Shown: positions 51,234 through 60,756, numbered from the stretch's first letter. The stretch: 64,000 bases of DNA from Sphingoaurantiacus capsulatus (GCF_042648405.1 NZ_JBHRXV010000004.1:434001-498000), one strand, 5' to 3'. Program-made: numbers and translations. Notes: generated by a model not told the origin, from the sequence alone.

Positions 51234-52375
51234 TGGAAACGCGCAACATCGCGATCTCGCTGCCCTCGACGGGCGACGACGAGTGGAACGCCGTCCGCGA
51301 GCCGCTGCAGAGCGGCTGGCTGACCAGCGGCCCGAAGGTGTCGGCGTTCGAGCGCCAGTTCGCCGACCGGCATGACGTCGGCCATGCGCTGGCGGTCACC
51401 TCGTGCACGACCGGCCTGCATCTGGCGCTGGCCGCAATGGGCATCGGCCCAGGCGACGAGGTCATCGTCCCGGCCTTCACCTGGATCGCCACCGCCAACG
51501 TCGTGCTCTACTGCGGTGCGACCCCGGTTTTCGTCGATGTCGACACGACGACCTTCAACATCGACGTCGCGGCGATCGCCGCCAAGGTCACGCCGCGCAC
51601 CAAGGCGATCATCCCGGTCCATCTGTTCGGCCTGTGCGCCGATATCGATGCGATCCGCGCAGCCCTGCCCGCGCATGTGAAGATCATCGAGGACGGCGCC
51701 TGCGCCGCCGGCGCCACCTACAAGGGCCGCAGCGCCGGCGCGCTCGGCGACGCCGCCGTCTTCTCCTTCCACCCGCGCAAGTCGATCACGACGGGCGAAG
51801 GCGGCATGGTGACGACGAACGACGCGGCGCTTGCCGAGATCGCCGACCAGCTTCGCAACCACGGCGCGACCGTGTCGGAACAGCAGCGCCACGCCGGCCC
51901 GCGCCCCTACCTGCTGCCGCAGTTCAACCTGCTGGGCTTCAACTACCGCATGACCGACATCCAGGCGGCCGTGGGTATCGTCCAGCTCGGCAAGCTCGAT
52001 CGCTTCATCGAGGAACGCGCGACCTGGGCGAGCTACTATCGCGAGCGGCTCGGCCACCTCAACTGGCTGCAGCTCCCGCAGGAGCCGGCCGATGGCCGTC
52101 ACGCCTGGCAGGCGTTCGTCTGCTACGTCGATCCGGCGAAGAGCCCGCGTCCGCGCAACGAGATCATGGAGTATCTGAAGGAGCGCGGCATCGCGACCCG
52201 CCCAGGTACCCACGCGGTCCACATGCTCAACCTCTACCGCGAAAAATATGATCTGCAGGACGCGGATTTTCCGGGTGCGCGCGACTGCGATGCCAACACG
52301 ATGGCGATCCCGCTGCACAACCGCATGACCAAGGAAGATTATGACTATGTCGTCGACGCCCTTCTCTCGATCTGA
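51233..52375 (+). CDS. DegT/DnrJ/EryC1/StrS aminotransferase (perosamine-synthase-like)
   Basis: A 380-residue PLP enzyme. TSCTTGLHLALAAMGIGPGDEV, VIVPAFTWIATANVVLYCGA and the PLP Lys in FSFHPRKSITTGEGGM are typical of C4 aminotransferases such as GDP-perosamine synthase and PseC/ArnB-like proteins. GDP-4-keto-6-deoxymannose from Gmd is a candidate substrate, but the neighbouring epimerase gene, coupled by a one-base overlap (TGATG), could supply another ketosugar. The ATG at 51233 is taken. Its end overlaps the methyltransferase start by 35 bases. Confidence 0.92.
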   Translation: METRNIAISLPSTGDDEWNAVREPLQSGWLTSGPKVSAFERQFADRHDVGHALAVTSCTTGLHLALAAMGIGPGDEVIVPAFTWIATANVVLYCGATPVFVDVDTTTFNIDVAAIAAKVTPRTKAIIPVHLFGLCADIDAIRAALPAHVKIIEDGACAAGATYKGRSAGALGDAAVFSFHPRKSITTGEGGMVTTNDAALAEIADQLRNHGATVSEQQRHAGPRPYLLPQFNLLGFNYRMTDIQAAVGIVQLGKLDRFIEERATWASYYRERLGHLNWLQLPQEPADGRHAWQAFVCYVDPAKSPRPRNEIMEYLKERGIATRPGTHAVHMLNLYREKYDLQDADFPGARDCDANTMAIPLHNRMTKEDYDYVVDALLSI

Positions 52376-53372
52376 GCCGGGCTGGCTCGGCGACCTGTTC
52401 GGCGCGCTTCCGGAAGGCGGCCAGGCCGACCTCGGCGGCCGCGCCTTCGTGCGGCGCAACGACATCCTGCGCGAACTGAGCCTCGCCTCGGACCAGCAGG
52501 AGCAGACCAAGTCGACCTTCGGCTTCAAGTGGGAAAAGCGCGACACCTTCGAGTCGGAAGCTTCGCTCCGCCGCATGAAGGAATGGCTGATCGAGCGCTA
52601 CGGCGACGTGCCGAATGCCGGCTGGTGGAAGGACCATGGCGACAAGCCGCTGGTCGTCGATGCGGGCTGCGGCGCGGGCATGTCGGGGCTTGAGCTGTTC
52701 GCGCCAGCCGTGCCGCGCATCCGCTACCTCGGCGTCGATATCTCCACGGCGGTCGATGTCGCGCGTGACCGCTTCGAGAAGGCGGGCCTCGACGCCGGCT
52801 TCATGCAGGCCGACATCACCGACCTGCCGCTTCCCGAGGGTTCGGTCGACGTCATCTTCTCGGAAGGCGTGCTGCATCATACCGACTCGACCGAGCGCGC
52901 CCTGAAGAGCCTGGCGCGCCGCCTGAAGGTCGGCGGCCGCTTCCTATTCTACGTCTACAAGACCAAGGGCCCGATCCGCGAGTTCACCGACGACTACATC
53001 CGCGACAAGCTCGAGCCGATCGCGCCGGAGCAGGCGTGGGAGCTGATGATGCCGCTGACCAAGCTCGGCCAGGCGCTCGGCGAACTGAACATCGAGTTGA
53101 CCGTCCCCGAGGAAATCTCGCTGCTCGAAATCCCGGCCGGCAAGATCAACCTCCAGCGGCTGTTCTACTGGCATGTGTTCAAGGCCTTCTATCGCGAAGA
53201 CCTGACGCTCGACGAGATGAACCACATCAACTTCGACTGGTACGCGCCGCGCAACGCCGCGCGCCAGACGCCCGAGCAGGTGCGGCAGTGGTGCCGCGAG
53301 GCCGGGCTCGAGATCGAGCGTGAGGTCGTCGAGGACGCCGGGATCACCATCCAGGCGCGTCGGACAGCCTAG
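52341..53372 (+). CDS. Class I SAM-dependent methyltransferase
   Basis: A 343-residue protein with an N-terminal region of ~100 residues (including DQQEQTKSTFGFKWEKRDTF) before the SAM-binding core. LVVDAGCGAGMSGLEL is motif I, and VDVIFSEGVLHHTDSTERAL and RLKVGGRFLFYVYKT complete the Rossmann fold. It probably methylates a sugar, hydroxyl or amino group of a polysaccharide intermediate. The ATG at 52341 overlaps the end of the aminotransferase gene; 52347 is an alternative. Confidence 0.88.
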   Translation: MTMSSTPFSRSEPGWLGDLFGALPEGGQADLGGRAFVRRNDILRELSLASDQQEQTKSTFGFKWEKRDTFESEASLRRMKEWLIERYGDVPNAGWWKDHGDKPLVVDAGCGAGMSGLELFAPAVPRIRYLGVDISTAVDVARDRFEKAGLDAGFMQADITDLPLPEGSVDVIFSEGVLHHTDSTERALKSLARRLKVGGRFLFYVYKTKGPIREFTDDYIRDKLEPIAPEQAWELMMPLTKLGQALGELNIELTVPEEISLLEIPAGKINLQRLFYWHVFKAFYREDLTLDEMNHINFDWYAPRNAARQTPEQVRQWCREAGLEIEREVVEDAGITIQARRTA

Positions 53373-53374
53373 TC

Positions 53375-55252
53375 ATGTGCGGTATCGTCGGGGTCGTCGA
53401 AGCTGAGGGTACGCCGGTCGCGCCGACGGTGCTCCGCCGGATGTGCGACACGCTTTCCCATCGCGGTCCCGACGATGAGGGCATGTTCATTGATTCAAGC
53501 GTCGGGCTTGGCCACCGGCGCCTGTCGATCATCGATCTGTCGACGGCAGGCCGGCAGCCGCTCAGCTCGCCGGACGGCCGTTTCGTCATGGTCTACAATG
53601 GCGAAATCTATAATTATCAGGAGCTAAGGGTCGAACTCTCCGGCCTCGGCCACCGCTTCCAGTCGCGCACCGACAGCGAAGTGGTGCTGCACGCCTACAT
53701 GCAGTGGGGCCGCGCCGCGGTCAGCCGCTTCAACGGCATGTTCGCGCTGGCGATCTGGGACAGGGCCGACGGCTCGGTGTTCATCGCCAGGGACCGCTAC
53801 GGCATCAAGCCGGTCTATTACTGGCAGGACGACCAGCGCTTCATTTTCGCGTCCGAGATCAAGGCGATCCTCAACCATCCCGGCGCGCATGCGGCGATGA
53901 ACCGCGAAGGCCTCGTCGAATATCTCGCCTTCCAGAACTTCTTCACCGAAAATACGCTGTTCAAGGGCATCAGGACGCTGCCTGCCGGCACCATGCTGAC
54001 CGTCGACCCGCGCCGGGTCGGATCGGCGAAGCCCGAACGCTATTGGGACTATCGCTTCCAGTCGGACCCGGCGATCACGCGTGACCGCCAGGCCTGTGTC
54101 GAGGAGCTGGACCGGCTGCTGCAGCAGGCGGTCGGCCGCCAGCTGATGAGCGACGTGCCCGTCGGCTCCTACCTGAGCGGCGGCCTCGATTCGGGCACGC
54201 TGACGGCGCTCGCCGCCAAGCAGCTCCCCTACATTAACACCTTCACCGTGGGCTTTGACCTCAATTCGGTGTCGGGCGTCGAACTGGCCTATGACGAGCG
54301 TCAGGTCGCCGAGCACATGTCCTATCTGTTCCGTACCGAACATTATGAGATGGTGCTGAAGGCCGGCGACATGGAACGCTGCATGCGCGACCTGGTGTGG
54401 CACCTTGAGGAGCCGCGCGTCGGGCAGAGCTATCCGAACTTCTACGCGGCCAAGCTGGCGTCGAAATTCGTCAAGGTCGTGCTGTCGGGCACCGGCGGCG
54501 ACGAGATCTTCGCCGGCTATCCGTGGCGCTATTATCGTGCCGCCCGCGCGACGTCGGCGGATGCCTATCTCGATAAATATTTCGGCTTCTGGCAGCGCCT
54601 GCTTCCCGGCGACGAACTGGCGTCGGTGCTCGCGCCGATCGCCGCCGACGTACGCGATGTCCGTCCGCGCGATATCATGGACAATATCTTCAAGGGGTCG
54701 GGCATCCCGCTCGAAACGCCCGAGGATTATATCAACAGCTCGCTTTACTTCGAGGCGAAGACCTTCCTGCACGGCCTGCTGGTCGTCGAGGACAAGCTGA
54801 GCATGGCGCACAGCCTCGAATCGCGGGTGCCGTTCCTCGACAACGACCTCGTCGACTTCGCGATGAAGCTTCCGGTGTCGTACAAGCTCGGCAACTTCGA
54901 GGAGGTGCTGCGTGCCGACGAGGGCGACCTCGGCCGCTATGTCGAGAATACCCGCGACGGCAAGATGATCCTGCGCGAGGCGATTGCCCGTCACGTCCCC
55001 GCCAGCGTGTCGCAGGGCCGCAAGCAGGGCTTCTCCGCCCCCGATTCGACCTGGTTCCGCGGCGAGAGCATGGAATATGTGCGCGGCACGCTGCTCAACA
55101 AGAACGCCGCGATCTACAATTATCTCGACCGGACGACGGTGGAGAAGCTGATCTCCGAGCACCTCGCCGGGCAATGCAATCGCCGCCTGCTCATCTGGTC
55201 GCTCCTCAATCTCGAGGAGTGGTGCAAGGTCTACCTCAAGGCCGCCTCCTAG
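53375..55252 (+). CDS. asnB: Asparagine synthase-type glutamine amidotransferase (first copy)
   Basis: A 625-residue glutamine-hydrolysing AsnB. The start MCGIVGVVEAEG gives Cys2, the class II glutaminase nucleophile. Further LSHRGPDDEG, VYNGEIYNYQELR and RDRYGIKPVYYW are standard. The ATP site is SGGLDSGTL (about residue 267). In polysaccharide loci such enzymes amidate a uronic-acid carboxyl to a uronamide rather than making asparagine. It follows the methyltransferase gene with two bases between, and the acyltransferase follows immediately. Confidence 0.93.
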   Translation: MCGIVGVVEAEGTPVAPTVLRRMCDTLSHRGPDDEGMFIDSSVGLGHRRLSIIDLSTAGRQPLSSPDGRFVMVYNGEIYNYQELRVELSGLGHRFQSRTDSEVVLHAYMQWGRAAVSRFNGMFALAIWDRADGSVFIARDRYGIKPVYYWQDDQRFIFASEIKAILNHPGAHAAMNREGLVEYLAFQNFFTENTLFKGIRTLPAGTMLTVDPRRVGSAKPERYWDYRFQSDPAITRDRQACVEELDRLLQQAVGRQLMSDVPVGSYLSGGLDSGTLTALAAKQLPYINTFTVGFDLNSVSGVELAYDERQVAEHMSYLFRTEHYEMVLKAGDMERCMRDLVWHLEEPRVGQSYPNFYAAKLASKFVKVVLSGTGGDEIFAGYPWRYYRAARATSADAYLDKYFGFWQRLLPGDELASVLAPIAADVRDVRPRDIMDNIFKGSGIPLETPEDYINSSLYFEAKTFLHGLLVVEDKLSMAHSLESRVPFLDNDLVDFAMKLPVSYKLGNFEEVLRADEGDLGRYVENTRDGKMILREAIARHVPASVSQGRKQGFSAPDSTWFRGESMEYVRGTLLNKNAAIYNYLDRTTVEKLISEHLAGQCNRRLLIWSLLNLEEWCKVYLKAAS

Positions 55253-55807
55253 ATGGATACGAAGGAACTGGCGGAGGCGCTGCGCAAGCTCAACGCGGAG
55301 CAGGAAGCGCGCCTGGCCGACAGCTTCAACCGCAGCCTGCCGTTCCAGGATGGCTTCTTCGACCGCTGGGAGCGCGCCGAACGGCTGGGCTTCGGCGAAA
55401 AGGCGAGCATCTACAATAGCACGCTGGTGTTCGGTGACGTCTCGGTGGGCGAAGGCACCTGGGTCGGACCCTTCGTCGTTCTCGACGGCTCCGCCGGGCT
55501 GACGATTGGCAAATTCTGCTCGATCTCCTCAGGCGTCCAGATCTACACGCACGATACCGTTGCCTGGGCGCTGTCGGGCGGCAAGGCGCCGCCGAAGCGT
55601 GCGCCGGTCGCCATCGCCGACTGCTGCTATATCGGCAGCCAGTCGATCGTCGCCGCCGGCGTCACGATCGGCACCCAGGCGGTGGTCGCCGCCAACAGCT
55701 TCGTCAATCGCGACGTCCCGCCGCGAACGATCGTCGGCGGAAGCCCCGCGCGACCGCTCGGTCGAGTCGAGATCGACGGCGACGACATCCAGCTGCGCTA
55801 CGACTAG
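55253..55807 (+). CDS. Left-handed beta-helix acyltransferase
   Basis: A 184-residue hexapeptide-repeat acyltransferase. Repeats such as LVFGDVSVGEGTWVGPFVVL and GLTIGKFCSISSGVQI form the beta-helix, and the catalytic His is in YTHDTVAWAL. It probably O-acetylates the repeat unit. The ATG directly follows the asnB stop with no gap, so translation is coupled. Confidence 0.9.
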   Translation: MDTKELAEALRKLNAEQEARLADSFNRSLPFQDGFFDRWERAERLGFGEKASIYNSTLVFGDVSVGEGTWVGPFVVLDGSAGLTIGKFCSISSGVQIYTHDTVAWALSGGKAPPKRAPVAIADCCYIGSQSIVAAGVTIGTQAVVAANSFVNRDVPPRTIVGGSPARPLGRVEIDGDDIQLRYD

Positions 55808-55866
55808 CGCCCGCCGGCGGGGCGAAGACGACGCTGCGGCTCCCGCCCGCGATGCAGAAGGCCACC

Positions 55867-57141
55867 ATGAAGATATTCGTCGGGAAAACCGAAATCGCCG
55901 GCATCGCGCACGGGCTCTACACCGGGTTGCGCGCTCTCAACTGCGACGTGTCGCTCGTCGTCTCGCTGCCGCATCCGTTCAAATATGAATATGCCGGTGA
56001 CGGCTTGGTTCCGCGCGTCTGGCTCGCGCTCGGCAGCCTCATCATGCGCAATCGCCACAACTTCCCGCTCAAGGTGCTGACGTGGCTGCTCTGGCAAGCG
56101 TGGAGTTGGGTTGTGCTGCTCTGGGCGCTGCCGCGTTTCGATTCCTATATCTTCATCTTCGGGCGCAGCATCACCAACTCGTGGATTGAGGACGTTCTCC
56201 ACCGCGCGCTGGGTCACAAGCTGATCTTCATCTACTGCGGGTCCGATATCCGCCCGCCCTATATCGACGGCCCTGCCTGCCAGGTGCCGGGAGGGCCGAA
56301 GATTTCGAAGCTGGGGTCGGCGGCGCGGCGCATGGCAAGGCAATTGCATCGCCGGGAGCGCTTCGGCTTTCGCTCGGTCAACTCACCGCTCACCGGACAG
56401 TTTCACAGCCAGGCCTATGTGAACTGGTTTTCGATCGGTGTGCCGCGCGAGATTCCGCCGTCCGACCTCGTCACGGTCGTCGATGGCGGCGCGGGCGCCC
56501 CCGTGCGCATCCTCCACTCGCCTTCACACCCCGAAATCAAGGGCAGCGCGATCATCCGGGCGATGGTCGAGCGCCTTCGCGAAAAGGGCAAAAACATCGA
56601 GTTCGTCGAACTGCGCGGCGTTCCGAACGCGGTGGTCATCGACGAACTGCGTAAATGCGACTTCATCGTCGATCAGCTCTATTCCGACACGCCGATGGCG
56701 GGCTTCGCGACGGAAGCCGCCATGGTCGGCAAGCCGGCGATCATCGGCAGCTATGCCGCAGCGCAGTTTCAGCAGCACGCGCGGGAATGGGCGCTTCCGC
56801 CGAGCCTTTGCGTCCATCCCGATCATCTCGAGGCCGCCATCGAGAAGATGATCGACGATGTGGCATATCGGCAGTCGCTGGGCCGGGAAGCCCATGACTT
56901 TGTCCATGCGTCCTGGTCGCTCGACGCCGTTTCAACCCGCTATCTGCGCCTGTTGTCGGGCGACATTCCTGACGAATGGCTGGTTGAGCCGGGCTTTGAA
57001 TATGTCGAGGGATGCGGCCTCGCCGAAGCGCAGGTCCGCGATATCGTTCGGCAGGTGGTCGAGAGCGGCGGGCCGGGCGCGCTTCAGATGCAGCATTCGC
57101 CCGAGCTTGAGCGCGCCTTCCTGCGTTTCGCGGCAAGCTGA
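55867..57141 (+). CDS. Probable GT-B-like glycosyltransferase of unrecognised family
   Basis: A 424-residue protein, MKIFVGKTEIAGIAHGLYTG at the start, with a hydrophobic stretch around WLLWQAWSWVVLLWALPRF. The C-terminal half has alternating segments (PVRILHSPSHPEIKGSAII, DFIVDQLYSDTPMAGFATEA, GKPAIIGSYAAAQF) that look like the donor-binding domain of GT-B enzymes, and FATEAAMVGKPAI resembles their E-rich loop. I cannot name the family, and the sugar is unknown. A start six residues before (55852) is also open, with the ATG at 55867 preferred. Confidence 0.72.
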   Translation: MKIFVGKTEIAGIAHGLYTGLRALNCDVSLVVSLPHPFKYEYAGDGLVPRVWLALGSLIMRNRHNFPLKVLTWLLWQAWSWVVLLWALPRFDSYIFIFGRSITNSWIEDVLHRALGHKLIFIYCGSDIRPPYIDGPACQVPGGPKISKLGSAARRMARQLHRRERFGFRSVNSPLTGQFHSQAYVNWFSIGVPREIPPSDLVTVVDGGAGAPVRILHSPSHPEIKGSAIIRAMVERLREKGKNIEFVELRGVPNAVVIDELRKCDFIVDQLYSDTPMAGFATEAAMVGKPAIIGSYAAAQFQQHAREWALPPSLCVHPDHLEAAIEKMIDDVAYRQSLGREAHDFVHASWSLDAVSTRYLRLLSGDIPDEWLVEPGFEYVEGCGLAEAQVRDIVRQVVESGGPGALQMQHSPELERAFLRFAAS

Positions 57142-57188
57142 TCGCCAACGCCCGTGCTAAAGGCGTTATCACCGCCACGAGAAGGGGA

Positions 57189-57290
57189 ATGAGCGCCGAT
57201 ATGAACGGGTGGCAGCAAGGCGGGGTTGGCGGCCATCCCCTGCAACCTGCCCCGTGGGCGGCGGTCCTTCCGATTGGCGACGAGCCGTGA
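57189..57290 (+). CDS. Possible 33-residue peptide coupled to wzx
   Basis: A short frame of 33 residues (MSADMNGWQQGGVGGHPLQP, then APWAAVLPIGDEP) starts at an ATG with a GAGAAGGGGA ribosome-binding site and ends in a TGA that overlaps the GTG start of wzx by four bases. Most third positions are G or C, as in its neighbours. It might be a leader peptide regulating wzx translation or a small real protein, but it may also be chance. Confidence 0.35.
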   Translation: MSADMNGWQQGGVGGHPLQPAPWAAVLPIGDEP

Positions 57291-58726
57291 AGGGGCTGGC
57301 GCGCGATACGGTCATCTACGGCCTGGCGGCGGCGCTTTCGCGCGGCCTCGCGCTGCTCGTGCTGCCGATCTACACGCGGGTCTTGGCGCCGTCCGAATAT
57401 GGTGCGCTCGACACGATCCTGGTGATCGCCACGCTCGCCGCGCTGGTCGTGCCGCTTGAGATTTCGCAGGCGCTGGCCCGCCTGTTGAACGATCTCGACG
57501 ATCTCGCCGCGCGACGACGAATGGCCAGCACCGCTCTGTGGTTCACCGCCGGCGCCTATCTGCTGGCCTTCGCGGTGGCGATCATGGCCGCCCCATGGGT
57601 CGCGGCGCAGTTGCTCGGCGGCGCCGAGCGCGCCAACATTTTCCGGCTCGGCGCTGCGTTCATCGCGGTGAGCGGCATCTTCTTCCTTATGCAGAACCAG
57701 CTTCGCTTCGAACTGCGCAGCAAGGACTATGCGATCGCCAGCTCGGTCTATGCCGTGCTGACGCTCAGCTTCGGCATCGCGTTCGGTTTCGGCCTGGAGC
57801 TCGGGCTGGCGGGCATTCTGATCGCGCAACTGCTCGCTGCCACGGTGGCCGTCGCGGTGGGTGCGCTGCTGCTTCGCGACACCTATGCGTTCAGCTTCGA
57901 CAGCGGAATGCTGCGAACCATGCTGGGCTTCTCGGCGCCATTGGTACCTTCGGCGCTGGCAACGTTCGTCACGCTTTACGGCAACCGCCTCCTGCTCAAC
58001 ACGCTGATGGGCCTTGGCGCCGTCGGCGTGTTCGGCGTCGCGACGCGCATCGCCACCATGGTCACGCTGCCGATCCTGGGCTTCCAGGCGGCGCTCACGC
58101 CGCTCATTTACGCGCATTACAGGGAGGCGGAGACCCCGGTGCGCCTTGCGCGGATCATGGAAGGCTTCGTCGCCGTCGCGCTCGGCGGCTGCCTTGGCCT
58201 CGGCCTCTTCGCTGACGAGGCGCTCCTGATCTTCGCCGACGCGGAATATGCAGCGGCGGCACCGTTCATCATGGCGCTCGCGCCAGCAGCCGTCCTCAGC
58301 CAGATGTACATCTTCTTTCCGGGCCTTGCGATCGCGCGCAAGACGCATTGGCAGCTGTACATCTTCATCCTTTCCGCGAGCGGCAGCCTGCTGGCGAACT
58401 GGCTGCTGATCGACGCCTTCGGTGTGCCGGGCGCCGCCATCGCGACCCTGGGGGGCGGCCTGCTGTTCATGGCGCTCTGGGTTCCGGCCAGCCAGCATTT
58501 CTATCGACTGCCGATCCGCTGGATCCCGCTGTCGGTCACATGCCTTGCCGCCATCGCCGTCGCAATGGCAGGGACATTCCTTGCCACGCTCGACCTGGGC
58601 TTCGCCTATTCGATATCTTCGCGCGTTGGCCTGCTGGCGGCTTTCGCGGCGGCCGCCGGCCTCAGCGGCATGCTGGGCCCAGCGCCGCTGCGCTCAGCCT
58701 TTGCGCGGATACGCAGATCGCTATAG
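57287..58726 (+). CDS. wzx: Wzx-type polysaccharide flippase
   Basis: A 479-residue integral membrane protein of the polysaccharide-biosynthesis (MATE-like PST) family with about 12-14 helices, starting VKGLARDTVIYGLAAALSRGLALLVLPIYTRVLAPSEYG in two parts. It carries undecaprenyl-linked repeat units to the outer face of the inner membrane. The GTG at 57287 is chosen because it begins at the first conserved residues; the frame is open further upstream. Confidence 0.9.
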   Translation: MKGLARDTVIYGLAAALSRGLALLVLPIYTRVLAPSEYGALDTILVIATLAALVVPLEISQALARLLNDLDDLAARRRMASTALWFTAGAYLLAFAVAIMAAPWVAAQLLGGAERANIFRLGAAFIAVSGIFFLMQNQLRFELRSKDYAIASSVYAVLTLSFGIAFGFGLELGLAGILIAQLLAATVAVAVGALLLRDTYAFSFDSGMLRTMLGFSAPLVPSALATFVTLYGNRLLLNTLMGLGAVGVFGVATRIATMVTLPILGFQAALTPLIYAHYREAETPVRLARIMEGFVAVALGGCLGLGLFADEALLIFADAEYAAAAPFIMALAPAAVLSQMYIFFPGLAIARKTHWQLYIFILSASGSLLANWLLIDAFGVPGAAIATLGGGLLFMALWVPASQHFYRLPIRWIPLSVTCLAAIAVAMAGTFLATLDLGFAYSISSRVGLLAAFAAAAGLSGMLGPAPLRSAFARIRRSL

Positions 58727-58772
58727 AGAGCGCGCCTGATCGGCGCGTTCGCTTCTCTTAACGGATAAAATC

Positions 58773-60668
58773 ATGTGCGGCATTCTCGGCGCCTGGCTCG
58801 CCCCAGGCGAAAAGGCGGATCAGCCGTCATTTGAAGCCGCACTCGCGTTGCTCGGCCACCGCGGGCCCAATGACTCAGGCCTGGAACGGGCACCGGCGCA
58901 GGGTGGCGGTGAAGTGGTCTTTGGCCACACCCGCCTCTCCGTCATTGATCTCTCGGCGGGCGGCCATCAACCGATGCACAGCCGCTGCGGCCGCCTCTCG
59001 CTCATCTTCAATGGCGAGATCTATAACTATCGAGAACTGCGCGAAACGCTGCGCGGCCTCGGCCATATCTTCGCGACGGATTCCGATACCGAAGTGCTGC
59101 TGGCCTGCTGGCTCGAATGGCGCGCGGAATGCCTCGATCGGCTGATCGGCATGTTCGCCTTCGTCCTTCACGACCGGGCAGCCGCCACGCTGACCTGCGT
59201 CCGCGATGCGTTCGGAATCAAGCCATTCTTCTACACACGCGAAGCCGGTCGCTTCCTTTTTGCCTCGGAATTGCCGGCGCTCCGGACGATGAAGCGCGAG
59301 CGCGCCGAACTCAACTGGCAACGCGCTTACGACTATCTGGTGCACGGCGTGTACGACAACGACACCAGCAGCTTCCTGCGGGACGTCGTAAGCTTGGCCC
59401 CCGGCCACCGGGTGACGCTCGATCTTGAAAGCGGACGGCTGGGCGAACCCTTCCGCTGGTGGAGTCCCTCGATCGCGGAGCGGAGCGATATCAGCTTCGA
59501 TACCGCTGTCGAGATGGTACGCGAGCAGTTCCTGCAGAACATCCGGCTGCATCTCAGGAGCGATGTTCCGCTAGGCGCCGCGCTTTCGGGTGGCGTCGAC
59601 TCCTCGGCGGTCGTCTGCGCAATGCGGCACGTCGCGCCGGATCACCCCATCCACACCTTCAGCTTCATCGCGCGCAACAGCCCGATGTCCGAAGAGGCAT
59701 GGGTCGATCAGATCAACACGCAGGTCGGCGCCAATGGCCACAAGATCACGCTTGGCGGCGACGATCTCGCGGCCGACCTCGACGATCTGATCGCCGTTCA
59801 GGGCGAACCGTTCGGCAGCACGAGCATCTACGCACAGTACAGCGTCTTCCGCATCGCGCGTGAGGCCGGGATTACGGTTACGCTCGACGGCCAGGGCGCA
59901 GATGAGCTGCTCGCCGGCTACAATGGATATCCAGGCCACCGGCTGCGCAGCCTCATCGAGCGCGGTGAACTCGGTGAAGCGTGGCGCTTTCTTAACGCCT
60001 GGGCGCAGTGGCCGGGGCGGAGCCGGGCGGACGGGGTCAAGCGCCTGATGGCGGAGCTCACCTCCGGATCGCTGCATCACCAGCTGCGCCAGCTCAACGG
60101 CATGGACAGCTTCCCCGCGTGGATCCGGCGCGGCCCGCTGGAGGAGCGCGGCGTCGCGGCCCGCCATCCGATGCAGAAAGCGGCGTTCGAAGCGCGCGGT
60201 CGCCGCGTCGTTGCCAAGCTGGCGGATTCGCTGACGCACAATGGCCTGCCTGCGCTGCTGCGCCACGGTGATCGCAACTCCATGCGCTTCTCGATCGAGA
60301 GTCGTGTCCCCTTCCTGACCACCGATATGGCGGACCTGCTGCTCTCATTGCCCGAAAGCTATCTGATCTCGCCGAAGGGCGAGACCAAGCATGTGTTCCG
60401 CGCCGCCATGCGCGGCATCGTACCGGATGAAATCCTCGATCGTCGCGACAAGGTCGGCTTCGCGACCCCCGAGAAGGAGTGGCTGCTCGGCATGGCGCCG
60501 ACGGTTCGCCAATGGCTCGCCCGCGATCCCGGAGTGCCGTTCATCGATCAACCTGAAGTACTCCGCCAGTTCGACCAGATGGTCGCCGGCCAGCGGCCGT
60601 TCTCGTGGCAGATATGGCGCTGGATCAACTTCTTCAGGTGGCATGAGAAGTTCATCGAGGCCCAGTGA
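58773..60668 (+). CDS. asnB: Asparagine synthase-type glutamine amidotransferase (second copy)
   Basis: A 631-residue glutamine-dependent AsnB. MCGILGAWLAPGE gives Cys2. LLGHRGPNDSG, IFNGEIYNYRELRETL and RDAFGIKPFFY are typical, with ATP site SGGVDSSAV at about residue 272. It differs clearly from the first copy (many substitutions), so the two are not recent duplicates. It probably amidates a second uronic acid or a different linkage of the repeat unit. Downstream lies the Wzy-like gene. Confidence 0.92.
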   Translation: MCGILGAWLAPGEKADQPSFEAALALLGHRGPNDSGLERAPAQGGGEVVFGHTRLSVIDLSAGGHQPMHSRCGRLSLIFNGEIYNYRELRETLRGLGHIFATDSDTEVLLACWLEWRAECLDRLIGMFAFVLHDRAAATLTCVRDAFGIKPFFYTREAGRFLFASELPALRTMKRERAELNWQRAYDYLVHGVYDNDTSSFLRDVVSLAPGHRVTLDLESGRLGEPFRWWSPSIAERSDISFDTAVEMVREQFLQNIRLHLRSDVPLGAALSGGVDSSAVVCAMRHVAPDHPIHTFSFIARNSPMSEEAWVDQINTQVGANGHKITLGGDDLAADLDDLIAVQGEPFGSTSIYAQYSVFRIAREAGITVTLDGQGADELLAGYNGYPGHRLRSLIERGELGEAWRFLNAWAQWPGRSRADGVKRLMAELTSGSLHHQLRQLNGMDSFPAWIRRGPLEERGVAARHPMQKAAFEARGRRVVAKLADSLTHNGLPALLRHGDRNSMRFSIESRVPFLTTDMADLLLSLPESYLISPKGETKHVFRAAMRGIVPDEILDRRDKVGFATPEKEWLLGMAPTVRQWLARDPGVPFIDQPEVLRQFDQMVAGQRPFSWQIWRWINFFRWHEKFIEAQ

Positions 60669-60756
60669 CGGCAACGGCCGGCGCGGCTTGACCAGTCGCG
60701 CCCGTCATCGATAGTTGAAAATCGATCGAAGCCGTTACGGCTGGAAAGCGGCTCGC

